64,000 bases of DNA from Meloidogyne chitwoodi (lineage: Eukaryota; Nematoda; Chromadorea; Rhabditida; Meloidogynidae): positions 2,294,001 through 2,358,000 of the forward strand of contig JACZZP010000003.1 in NCBI GenBank assembly GCA_015183035.1. The letters are read 5' to 3'. The notes below the pieces were generated by a model that was not told the DNA's origin, made no database searches, and saw nothing but the letters and a program-made list of their open reading frames with translations. A program made the translations under genes and the position numbers. Positions 11,901-26,375 of this stretch are shown here, piece by piece (the stretch's first letter is position 1; every line of letters begins with the position of its first letter).

Positions 11901-13825
11901 ACAATTAAAAAATTAATTATTTTTAAATAATTTTAAGAATCGCCCTTCATCTCATCAAAGACAATTTTTACAACAAAGAATTCGTCACAGATCTAAGAGT
12001 AACTCTTTACGCTCTCTTCCTTTGGTCTGTCCATTGGTTAGCACTTATATTTTTAATAATTTAAAATATAAACCTTTTTGATTGATTTAACTTCGTAAAA
12101 AGAAAAAATAGACAAGAGTCGCGCGAAACAAACCGCCATCAAATTTTTGTTAAATAAAAAATTGAAGAAAAGCCAATTGAATGTCCTTCATTTGTACTCT
12201 CATCTATTTTTTCTATTTATACTTTGTATTGATTTCAAATTAATAATTTAATTTAAAAAATTTCTAATTTTATTAAATCTTTATTTATTTTTAGATTTTT
12301 CATTCTTCATTTTTGGAAGCAAAACAATTTGATAAAATGTCCGTCTACAAGCTTGATGTTATTTTACAATTGCCTGAATTATCTCTTAAAGAGACAGAAA
12401 AATATGGCTGGGATCCAGAAAATCATTCAGTGAATGTTTATGTTAAACAAGATGATAAATTAACAATGCATAGGCATCCTGTTGCTCAAAGTTCTGATGG
12501 AATCCGTGCAAAAGTAAGTTTATTACAATTAAACTTTAAGTTTGTAAATAATACAATATGCAAACTTAAAATTACAATTAAATAAACTAAACTTAAAAAT
12601 ACAAATTGTAATAATAAACTTAAAATTACAATTATTAAAACTTTTTTCTTTAAATAAACTTGGAATTTACAATATTAAAAAATAAACTTGAAAATGCAAA
12701 ATTACAAACTTGAATTATAAATAAACTTAAAACTTATTAAATAATCATAAAATACATTCTGTCCTCTTTAATTTTGCAATATTAAATTTACAAATTATAA
12801 CTATAAACTTTTTTAGATAGGCTTCACCCGTGGTTTTCATGTTTGGCAAATAAATTGGCCTATTCATCAAAGAGGTATTTATTTTTTAGGATTATTAGAA
12901 TTTTTTATTTTATTAATTCAGTCTATGATTTTAGGTACACATTCAGCAATTGGAGTAGTTACCAAAAAAGCATCTTTACACGCTGCTGGGTATTCATCAC
13001 TTATTGGGATAGATGAAGAGGGATATGGTTGGAATATTGGTAAAATAATAATTTTTTTAAAATCAAAAATCATTCAGATAGAAATTTTTTCCAAATTTTT
13101 ATTAAAATTTTAAACAATTTTTTAGAAACTTAATATTAAAAAAATAAACTTGAGAATAAACTTAAAAATAAATATACGTAATTGTAAAAAATTAAAAACT
13201 TAAGTTTACAACATAAAATTATTCCTTCTTTTATAAACTTAAAAAAATAAACTTAAAATTACAAACTTAAAAATCTTTAGTTGATAACAAATGCTACCAC
13301 GATTCTAAAAATACAAAAGGTTGGGAATATCCAATGCAACAACAACAACAAACAAATAAAATATTAAAAAGAAGAGATGAACAACAAACACAAACTTCAT
13401 TTCAAGTTCCAGAAAAAGTTTATTGTCTTTTAGACATGGATGAAGGCAGAATGTCTTTCGCAACAGATACTTTATTTTTGGGGACTGCATTTTGTGGGTT
13501 AAGAGGAAAAAAGTTATATCCAGCGATTAATGCGGTATGGGGACATTGTGAAGTAACTATTCGATATATTGGAGGACTTAAACGTAAATTTAATTTTTTT
13601 AAATTATTTTTTGAAAATTTTGAAGTCCTTTAAAAGGTTGCTAAATTAAATTAATTTTTCATAAATTTTTTTTTTAAAATTAATTTTAAAATTAAAGCTG
13701 AACCAAGACAACTAATGGATATTTGTCGGCAGAGGATACGCCTCTCTTTAGGTAATTCTAATTTATCGCGAGTATCCGAATTAAATGTTCCTCCACGTTT
13801 AAAGCAATATCTTCTATATAATTAA
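8937..13825 (+). CDS. SPRY domain / SOCS box protein (SPSB/Gustavus family) with long N-terminal extension
   Basis: SPSB proteins are substrate receptors of cullin-RING ubiquitin ligases: the SPRY domain binds the target and the SOCS box binds Elongin B/C. Eleven exons (8937-8952, 9369-9511, 9612-10026, 11404-11585, 11700-11894, 11938-12036, 12295-12513, 12817-12874, 12935-13039, 13281-13583, 13698-13825) give 620 residues with every phase agreeing. The SPRY domain (about 360-575) is clear: MHRHPVAQSSDGIRAKIGF, GFHVWQINWP, YHDSKNTKGWEYP. The SOCS box (about 580-620) includes MDICRQRIRLSLG and a VPPRLKQYLLY end. The first ~350 residues are Ser/Lys/Gln-rich and low complexity; usual SPSB proteins total 260-280 residues. 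The 16-nt first exon is the least certain part, but its phase fits exactly. Confidence 0.88.
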
Positions 13826-14044
13826 AAAGGTGGAAAATATTTTTTTCTTAATTTTATAAATTGCAATTTTAATTTTTGTTTTTCAAAATTTTATGTAAAT
13901 TTTATGTGCTTTACTTTTTAAATATTTAAATTTTATAAATGGGGAAAAAGAAAGAGGAAATAAAATAAATAAAAAAGAAATGAAATGGGTAAAAGAATAA
14001 AAGCCAAAAAACAAAAATTAAAAAAAACCTTGAATTAAAATAAA
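13826..14044. other. Short tail-to-tail spacer
   Basis: Separates two convergent genes (SPSB on plus, RING/IBR on minus). A/T-rich, with polyadenylation-like AATAAA motifs on the plus strand near 13960-13970. No gene was seen. Confidence 0.5.
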
Positions 14045-16031
14045 TTATCTTCCAACTAATGGATTTGCCATTCTTTCACTTCTTTCCGCTCTAAATTGCA
14101 TTAGTGCACGTTGTCGACGATCCTTTTTCTCGCTTGAATGTTTATACCAATCTAACCAACCTCCAAAACCAAAACATCCGCAAACATATTGAATCATTTC
14201 AAGCACCCACATAATCTTTTTTTTTTTAATTAAAAAAAATTTTTATTTTAGTAATTAATTTTAGAGGCAAAGACATAAAAGATCATTCCCCAAAAAATTA
14301 AATTTTTATCAGGCGAAAATGCGAATCTTTTTTGAACCCTAAAATTAATTCAAATTTGGACAACTTTTGAAAAAATTAATTTTAATTTTGCCGACTATTT
14401 TTACGTGTAAAAAAATTAAAAGTTAAAAAAAAAATTTTATTTTTTAAAATATACTTGTCCAAGAAAAGGTACGGCCTTAATAACGACCATCAAAACATAG
14501 ACAGTAAAAACAAGAATAGAAATATTCAGTGAAAAAATTGCAGCAAGAATACCAACAGGAATGAATATGACATAGAGAATTGCATACTAAAATTAAAAAA
14601 AAAATAATTTTAAAATTAAATTTTAAAAAATAAACCAAAATCCAATATATTATAAGCTGCCAAAATTCAAGTTTTGTCGTACTAATTCTTCTCCATATAT
14701 TTTTGAAATAATTCACCATAAAAAATGGTATTGAAAACGTGACACATGTTGGAGCAATTAACTTAAAAATTAAATTAAAATTTTTAAAAAGATTTAATTT
14801 TGGTCTTAAAATTAGAATTTTAAGCCTTTCCCTCAAAGGGTAAAAAGCAATTCCAAAATTTGCCCAAGCTGCCACTCTTTAAAAGGGCTTAAAGTTAATT
14901 ACCTTAAACTTGGGTAATTAAACCGAAGATATTTAAAAAATTAAAATAAATAAAAAGGAAGAAAATATAAATTAAAGATATGAAGTAAAAAGACACGTTT
15001 TTCTGAGAATAAAGCAGAGAGAAATTAAACTAAACGCGTTTACCTCACTTATTTTATTATTTCTCTAACCCACAATGGGAGAAAAATATGTTTGAAAAAA
15101 TGGAAATTTAAGTTTTTAAATGTGTCCAAACCTTCTTAAAATTCTAATTTTAGGCTGGGCCAATTCTTAGAGTGACACCAATCAGAGATATAAATTTTAT
15201 ATTAAAAAAAAATAAATTTATACGAATAATCCCATGGCAACAGCAGGCATAAAATAAGTAAGGATTAATCCTCCAGTAAATAATAGAAATGAAACAATGT
15301 ACAATCCTTTAAGTATATCCTTAAAATAATTAAAAATTCAAAATAAAAGAAGAGAAAAAATAACCTCAACACGTGGTTTGCATTTTATTCCTAAATTTTT
15401 GTGAATTAAAAAAATATATATATTTAATAGAAACCAGTAAAATGTGTCCAATTAATATCCTCTTTTCCACAAATCCAACAGAACCAAGTATTGCAGTAGA
15501 GATTTGCGCAACGAACATAACTGCAACCAATTTTTTGGCCATACAAGTTCTGAAAAAAGTCATTACTGTATTTTATAAAGAAAAGCCCTACATAAGAACT
15601 CAAAGAAAAAGGAATAAACTTTAAAAATTTCCCAACCTCACATCTAGGACAACATCTACTCCTTTCTCCTAATCCATATTTTACAACACACACTTCATGT
15701 TTTATCAAAAGCTTATTTCTAGTTTCAAAATCCATAAAATTGTCCAAATCGTCACATTTTTCTGGACCTAAAACCGCATAAATGTCATTCTCATGAACAC
15801 GTTCGCGGCAATTTTCCATTGGGCACGTTATGCGAGCTTTGTCCTTTTTGATCCATTTCTGGAAGAAAAGAGGGTTTAATTATAAATAATTTAGCAAAAA
15901 AAAACCTCAAGATGTTGTAACATGCATTTAACACAAACAATATGCCCACATTTCTTTTCTGCTCCTCTCATTTTTATCCTCCAAGTTTTATTTGTTCGGC
16001 AGATAACACATTGTTTTAGAATATCTTTCAT
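14045..16031 (-). CDS. RING/IBR-type multi-pass membrane protein, probable E3 ubiquitin ligase
   Basis: Eight minus-strand exons (15906-16031, 15637-15858, 15435-15549, 15365-15390, 15224-15319, 14636-14761, 14455-14586, 14045-14215) join to 337 residues with consistent phases and GT-AG introns. The N-terminus is a RING-like zinc module: CVICRTNK, then KCGHIVCVKC and CPMENC. A second Cys-rich, IBR-like module follows: CCPRCENLYGQKIGC, then CANLYCNTWFCWICG. Residues ~165-290 form several hydrophobic spans (GLYIVSFLLFTGGLILTYF; YAILYVIFIPVGILAAIF). The C-terminus is basic and cytosolic-looking (EKKDRRQRALMQFRAERSER). The arrangement recalls membrane-anchored RBR ligases, but no obvious catalytic third RING was found, so ligase activity is inferred. 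An SL RNA gene sits in the 14762-15223 intron. Confidence 0.82.
14822..14924 (-). ncRNA. Spliced-leader (SL1-type) RNA gene
   Basis: The minus strand carries a 22-nt leader at 14924-14903 starting GGTTTAATTACCCAAG and ending TTTAAG, directly followed by a GT donor. It differs from C. elegans SL1 only at leader position 20 (A instead of G). TTAATTACC in the leader pairs perfectly with GGTAATTAA just past the splice site, the classic SL stem I. Further on are GCCC/GGGC able to form stem II, an Sm site AAATTTTGG, and a 3' hairpin (GCTTTTTACCCT/AGGGAAAGGC). The total of ~103 nt is normal. It would donate its leader to mRNA 5' ends by trans-splicing. It stands alone, not beside 5S rRNA, inside an intron of the RING/IBR gene on the same strand. 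Expression is inferred. Confidence 0.9.
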
Positions 16032-16403
16032 TTGTATTAAGGCTAAAAATTTGGATATAGAAGTCAGACAATTTAATTAAATTAAAAGTTTATTCTAAAA
16101 TAGACAGAATTAATTTAAAAAATTTAAAGATTGTAGAAGGATAAGAGTAAATTAAATAAAAAACAAATTTTGTTTTTGTGTAAATTGGCATTATGTTTTA
16201 TTTTTTGAAGCGAAAGGAAGATATAGTGTAGGTTATCGAAATAGTGTAATTTAGAGTAAAAAATATGTCTATTGTCCGAAATCTTAATTGTAAATTTAAT
16301 TTTAATATTTTTGTTTCATTTACATTATACCTTTATTATTTTAACTTGTTTTTTTGTTTTATTTAGTTTAAAAGTTTGTTGTGGCATCATTAATATTTTT
16401 CTA
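16032..16403. promoter_or_regulatory. Divergent promoter region
   Basis: This 372-bp gap separates head-to-head genes (RING/IBR on minus, small membrane protein on plus), so both promoters should be here. A moderately complex segment (16195-16265) is seen, but no named motif. Confidence 0.4.
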
Positions 16404-17014
16404 ATGTCTGTTGCACAAGGCGGATCTGTTCATCGTCGTTCAATTGGATCCCTTGATCGTGTTATAACTTTCAGAGGTATGTATTTAGCTTAAATATTTT
16501 TGCAACTATTTTAAGATTTAGCGGTGATAGACGAACAGATTGAACGTGGTTATAGCGAACTTCAACGGACGAATCAACGTCTAGATGAAATACTTTCTAG
16601 ACTTCCTAGAAGAAATAATAATGAGGTTTTTTCTTAAAATATAAGGTTTTCAATTGTTGAAAATGGTTGACTTTCACTTTACATCTTCTAATCATTATTT
16701 GAAAGCATAATTTTTCTTGGGCTTGTCTTCTAAGTATTTTTGCTCCGTTTTTAAATTATTCCAATAGTTCCATATTGAATTTTCTTACATTTCACTTATT
16801 TTTTATTTAAAATTAATAGGTGTTCAGTGGGATGAGAGGCTTTTATCGTCGGCATAAAAATTCAATTCAAACATTTACTGCTCTTCTTGCTTTGTTTCTT
16901 GCCATCTATATATTTTTCGATTCTAAGTTTCAATCTGTAGATAATCAGTTTCAATCTATGAATCATCGGATTGATTCTTTGTTTACTTTAATAGCAGGCA
17001 TGAAACCATCTTAA
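16404..17014 (+). CDS. Small coiled-coil single-pass membrane protein, unrecognised
   Basis: Three exons join in frame to about 123 residues, beginning MSVAQGGSVHRRSIGSLDRV. Residues ~25-55 are charged and heptad-like (IDEQIERGYSELQRTNQRL). A hydrophobic span follows at about 79-94 (FTALLALFLAIYIFF), and then a tail with a repeated phrase (FQSVDNQFQSMNHRIDSLF). No signal peptide is evident, so a membrane protein with an N-terminal coiled coil is the simplest reading. The family was not recognised. It is divergently paired with the RING/IBR membrane gene. The start is the first ATG of the open exon. Confidence 0.65.
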
Positions 17015-17678
17015 CATTATTTCTTCAATACAAAATTACTTGCGAATACAAACACTTCTCCTTGATATGTTACATTAATTTTCAATACAAACTTTATAAT
17101 GAATTTTCTGATTCTTTAAAACAAAATTTGACAAAAATTTTTGTTTTTTTAATTCAAAAATTATAGTTCTCAATTCATTGGACTCTTTTTTAGCTATCCT
17201 TATTTTTTAGAATAGGAATCAGAAATAATATGTATGTATTGAAAATTTGCATTCGATTTTATGCACATATTTGACATCTTTTTTCTTATGTGACTTACGG
17301 GTTTTTATTCACGTGCGATCCTCAAATATTGTATTCCTATTTGCTCAAAATTCTCAATCTTTATTTTTAGACACCACAACTTTTAAGTTGTTTTAGTTTA
17401 TTTTGTGAATGAATATTTAAGTTTTATTGTTAGACCCAGATTTCCCATAAAAATTGTTAGACCCAAATTTTTTATAAATACTTAAAAATATATATTTATA
17501 AAAATAAATATTATAAATTTTATGAATTATATTTTATATTAAATGAGTGTGTATGATCTTTTACTTTCGCATTTTTATTTTATCACAAGGTTTAGCTTGT
17601 GATTATTTTTAATTAATCTTTCGCAGAATGTTAATTCTTTTTAGTTGATCTTAAATATATACATATTTACATTTTGTG
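17015..17678. other. Intergenic region
   Basis: A/T-rich spacer between two plus-strand genes, with a small direct repeat (TTGTTAGACCCA, near 17428 and 17452). No coding or RNA gene was seen. The 3'UTR of the upstream gene and the promoter of the PCMTD gene should lie here. Confidence 0.5.
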
Positions 17679-21667
<3,989 letters not shown>

Positions 21668-22315
21668 AAAAATTGAGAAAAGAAAATGGAGTGTGATATT
21701 TACAGAGAGAAGGTTTAAATAAAAAAGATATTTTTTTTGTATAAAAAATTTTCAAATCCTTCCAACTATATTTTTCTGTGAGACAAATAGTTATGTTATT
21801 ACTTTTTTATTTTTGGCAATTTTTAAAATTTTCGTTTGAGCTTTTTATTTTTTTTCTTCTAATTTGAGAAGCATTATTAACTTTATTTTACACAAAAATA
21901 TTATTTTTTTATTTTTTTTTGTGGATTGGGGACAGTTTTTTTTTAATTTATAATTTAATATATTAATTCATCACTATTTGTCTCATCATCTTTTTTTTTT
22001 AATGACACAAAATATTATTTTTTCAGACGCGGGTTGTTAAAATTAAAAATATTGGCAACCAAAACTGACAAAAACAATTATATTTTTTAAAAATTTTATT
22101 AAATTAATAATTTTACCATTTTTTACATGGTTTTAAAATGAATTTATTTTTTTTTTGACATTGAATTAATAAATTTTGTAAATTTTTTTTTATTAATTCT
22201 AATTTTTAATTTAATATTTTTTAAATATTTTTCTCTATTTTTTTAATTATTTTAAATTTAATTTTAAAGGAAAATATATAAAAAAATCACTTTAATGCCG
22301 CCTTAGATTATACTT
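21668..22315. other. Intergenic region
   Basis: Poly-T-rich spacer of about 650 bp. It contains the PCMTD 3'UTR and presumably the promoter of the PIG-B gene. No other gene or repeat was recognised. Confidence 0.5.
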
Positions 22316-24802
22316 ATGTTTTATTCAAACTTGAATATTTTACAAATTGTTGCATTTCGATTATGTTGCTGTTTTTTCTCATGTACTTGGTTTGTACCGG
22401 ACGAGTATTTTCAGGTTTTTTATTTTATTCTTTTAATTGAAAAGTTTATATGTTTGCGATTGTAAAGTTTGTGAACAAGTTTTAATTTGTTTATATTTAA
22501 GTTTAATATTTTTAAGTTTGTAAATCAGAATTTGTAAAATATTCATAATTTGTAATTGTAGGTTTGTAAAATATTCAACTTTTAATCAAGTTTTATTATT
22601 TATTCAAGTTTAATATTTTCTAGTTTTATTTTAATTAAGTTTCCTCTTAACTTATTTATTCTTTAGAGCGTTGAAGTTGCTTATCATATGGTCTATGCAA
22701 AAGGACATTTAACTTGGGAATGTTTGTTTTCTTTTTTTGTTTAATTAATTTAATTTTTAAATTTATTTTAAGGGTTGCCTGACTGGGCACTTCGTTCTCC
22801 TCTTCATCCAATTATTTATGCTTTTCCTTTTTGGATTTTAAATTTTTTTTCTCTTGATTTTGTATTTATTATTAAATGGCTACCTAATATTATTCAGGCA
22901 TTATTGTTTGCAGTTGCTGATTTTTGTTATATAAATTGGGCAAAAAATATTATTGGATCATCTCAAAAAGGTTTATTTTTTAATTATTTTTTAATAAATT
23001 TAATTTTCTGATTTTTTAAGTAATTTTTAAATTTTAAGAATTTTCTCTTCTTCTTACCCTTTACTTTACAAATTGGTTTATTATTTATTGTTCTACAAGA
23101 ACATTATCAAATACATTAGAATGTTGTTTTACATTAATTGCTTTAAATTTTTACGTTAAAAAAGATGAAAAAAAATTAAAAAAGAAGAAAAAAAATGATG
23201 ATGATTATTTTAAAGAAGAAGAATTGTTTAAAAATTCAATTTTTAAAATTAATTCAAATAATTATTATTCTTTTTGTTTAATTTTTGTGGCTTTAGCAGC
23301 AGTTATAAGACCAACAACTTGCTTACTTTGGTCATATCTTTGTTTTTGTCACTTTTTGGATTTTTATACAAACAAAAATGAATTTAATAATTTTGGAAAG
23401 AATTTTTTATATAGAGCAGGATATTATTTTTTAAGGTTTTTTTTTTTATTTATTTTTAAAAAAATTTAAATTTTAATTTAATTTAAATTTTTTAAATGAA
23501 TTTATTATTTTATTTTCCAGTTATTTTCCAATTGCTTTTATTATTCCAATTTTTACATTTTTAATTGATTCTTATTATTATGGACAACCAACTTTTACAT
23601 TTTTTAATTTTTTTAATTTTAATATTTTACAAAGTGGAAATTCTCTTTTTGGTTCTCATCCTTGGCATTGGTATATCTCTCAAGGATTGCCTTCAGTTTT
23701 TGGATTTGCTTTTATTCCTTTAATTATTTTTTTATTTAAATTAATTTTGTATTCATTCCCAGATGCTATTAAATTACCTAAAAGGTTAGAATTTTTTTAA
23801 AATTAATTTTTATTTTTAATTTTTATTTAATTTTTATTTCTAATTTTTAATATTTATTTATTTTTAAATTAATTTATTGAAATTAAAAAAGATTAGGATT
23901 TTGCTTTTTAATTAATTAATTAATATTTATTTTTTAATTTTTAGATATGCATTTGCTGCTTTTTTGTATATTTTTGGTCTTTCACTTATTACGCATAAAG
24001 AACATCGATTTGGTAATTTTTTAAAAAATTTTAAATTTATTTTTTTTTAAAGTTTTACCAATTATTCCATTACTTCTTCCTTACATTGCTGTTGAACTCA
24101 ATTCTTATAAATCCAAATATTTAACAAATTGTTTTAAAAATTTGATTATTATTTTTAATTTGTTGGCAATCTTTTATTTTGGTATTTTTTTAAATTAAAT
24201 TTAAAAAAAATATTTTTTTAATTTTAATTTAGGTTTAATTCATCAACGTGGACCTTATATAGCAAGTAATCAAATAGCTCAATATGTTAATGCACAATTA
24301 AAATTAAATAATAACAGAACAATTTATGTTTTACAATTAATGTAAGAAAAATTAAAAATTTAAAAAATTAATTCTAATAATTTAATTTAATTTTTTTTTT
24401 AATTTTTAGGCCTTGTTTTTCAATGCCCATGTATGCTGCAATACACCCATTTGCTCAAAATGTTTCAATTAGAATGTTAGATTGTGGAATTAATGTAGTA
24501 AATATTTTTAATATTAATTTAAATTTTCTTTTTAATTTTAAAATTAAAAAGAAATAATTTTTTAGGACAAAATAGAGGAATCAGATCAATTCCATTCTTC
24601 TCCTGAATTTTGGTTAAATAAATATTGGTTTACCAAACAATTTTATTTAACAGATATAATTATTTGTTATCAACAAGTATTTGTTCAAATTGAACCTTTT
24701 TTAATGCAAAAAGAATTTAAAAGATATTCTCTAATTTTTCATACAATTTTTACTTCTTCTAGTCGGCAAAATTCAAAAATTATTTTATTGACTAAAAATT
24801 AA
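22316..24802 (+). CDS. GPI mannosyltransferase 3 (PIG-B / Gpi10 family, GT22)
   Basis: ER membrane enzyme adding the third mannose to the GPI anchor precursor from dolichol-phosphate mannose. Ten exons total 1644 nt, 547 residues, the normal length. Seen: the lumenal catalytic loop with VPDEYFQSVEVAYHMVY and GHLTWEWLPDWALRSPLHP, STRTLSNTLECC, FGSHPWHWYISQGLP, and the family motif ITHKEHRFVLPIIPLL. Many hydrophobic spans are present. A Lys/Asp-rich loop (about residues 160-190) is a lineage-specific insert. The stop is only 145 bp before the eIF1 ATG on the same strand, which suggests a polycistronic unit. Confidence 0.93.
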
Positions 24803-24884
24803 ATTATTTTTTTTTTTAATTAAATTTTTATTTGTTAATTCGAATATTTATTTTTTAATTTATTTATTTTACTAATTTTATTTT

Positions 24885-24905
24885 TAATTAATTAATTTTT
24901 TTACA
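24885..24905 (+). promoter_or_regulatory. Candidate trans-splice acceptor of eIF1
   Basis: A T-rich tract ending TTTTTTACAG at 24905 lies 42 bp before the eIF1 ATG and 103 bp after the PIG-B stop. No open frame precedes it, so it would make a natural spliced-leader acceptor for the downstream member of a two-gene operon. Inferred from position and sequence only. Confidence 0.45.
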
Positions 24906-24947
24906 GAAATTATTAAAAAAAAATTAATTTTTATTTAACAAAATAAA

Positions 24948-25607
24948 ATGAGTGAAGGCATCCAAAATTTAAATAAACCTAAAGGTTAATAAATTTAAAA
25001 ATATAAAATTAATTTTTTTTAAATTTTAAAGATGCTTTTGAGCAACTTGAAGAAGAGGAAGGAATGCGCCAAGGCTTTTGTCATATTCGCATACAACAAC
25101 GGACAGGTAGAAAAACAATTACAACTGTGCAAGGGATTGCAACGGAATATGATCTTAAAAAGATTGTTCGCTATTTGAAAAAGGTTTGGATTCTTTTATT
25201 ATTTTTTAAGTTTGTATTTTTTTCCGGAATATATTTATTAGTAATTTTGTTTTGTTTCCGGAAAGTTTTTCTGAACAATTGTAAATTTTAATATCAACTA
25301 TAAAGTTTCCGGAGAGTTTGCAAATTAAAGTTCCGGAAAGTTTGCAAACTTAAATTCATTAAAGTTTGCTAACTTTATCTTTAAGATGTGTAAATTTTAA
25401 GTTTATTAAAGTTTATTTTACTTATTTTTTTCCATTTAAACTATTTCTTTTCTTAAAAAGGAATATAACTGTAACGGAACAATTGTTGAGCATCCGGAGT
25501 ATGGTGAAGTTATTCAATTGACTGGAGACCAAAGGCAACATATCAAGGACTTTTTATGTAAGGTAGGCATTGTTAAAGAGGAAAATTGTAAAATACACGG
25601 ATTTTAA
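24948..25607 (+). CDS. eif-1: Translation initiation factor eIF1 (SUI1)
   Basis: Binds the 40S P site and enforces start-codon selection. Three exons (final exon to 25607) encode 111 residues. Diagnostic SUI1 blocks are intact: CHIRIQQRTGRKTITTVQGI, NGTIVEHPEYGEVIQLTGDQ, and the C-terminal end KIHGF. The apparent GTAGGC after CTTTTTATGTAAG is not used as a donor, because reading through gives the conserved C-terminus. Close head-to-tail spacing with PIG-B and the upstream acceptor at 24905 suggest it is the second gene of an operon. Confidence 0.95.
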
Positions 25608-26375
25608 AATAATAAAAAAAAATATTTTTTAAAGAAAATTCTGTGTTTTTTGTTGTATTTTATTTTTTATAAAATTAAAAATTATTTTAATCCAAAGAAA
25701 TAAGAAATTTTGGGGAAATTTAAAACTTCAATTAATACTACTGCCAATGAAAATGGCTTTAAAATTAAAAAAACCTAATTTTAATTTTTTAATTATTATT
25801 TTTTCTTTTTTTTTTTAAATTAATTTATTTATATAAAGGGGCATATTTCCCTTGTACATTTCATAAAATTAATTTAAAAAAAATTTTTTAATTAATTTTT
25901 TTCCTTTTTATTTTTTTCCTTTTTATTTTTTTCCTTTTTATTTTTTTTTAAATTTATTCTTCTAATCTTTTTCTATTTTTTAAACAAAGTTTAAAAAAAA
26001 AAAGTCAGCCATTTTAAAAAGATATGACGTGTTCCACCACTTGCAGGATATATGTATTATTTATTGATTTATTCCCCCTCTGTTCCCATTTTTAATAGTA
26101 CATTCTCTTCTCGACTGGCAGTAATTTTTATACGTCTACAAAAAATATGTATTTATTTAATGTCTATTTATTTTATATAATTTCCGATTATTTTATTTTT
26201 ATTAGTCAAAGGTTTGTTTGCTCTGATAATAACCCATTTTTAGTAATTTTTTAAATATTTTAAGATATTTTTTAGTTTTTACTATATTTATGTAATATGT
26301 ACAATTTTTTTTAATTTTACCTAAATTTAATAAACTTTATAAAATAGTAATTAAACTAAAAATAAATAAATAAAT
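25608..26375. other. Intergenic region with short TTCCTTTTTA repeats
   Basis: Non-coding. A pyrimidine tract at about 25895-25955 repeats TTTTTTTCCTTTTTA about four times. A more complex patch lies at 26025-26130. It should contain the eIF1 3'UTR and the promoter of the next gene. Confidence 0.5.

Noticed and set aside
15366..15624. Read-through open frames on both strands around 15.4-15.6 kb
   Set aside because: Splicing at 15435/15390 and 15365/15319 gives the continuous RING/IBR membrane protein. The unspliced frames are intron read-through or antisense.
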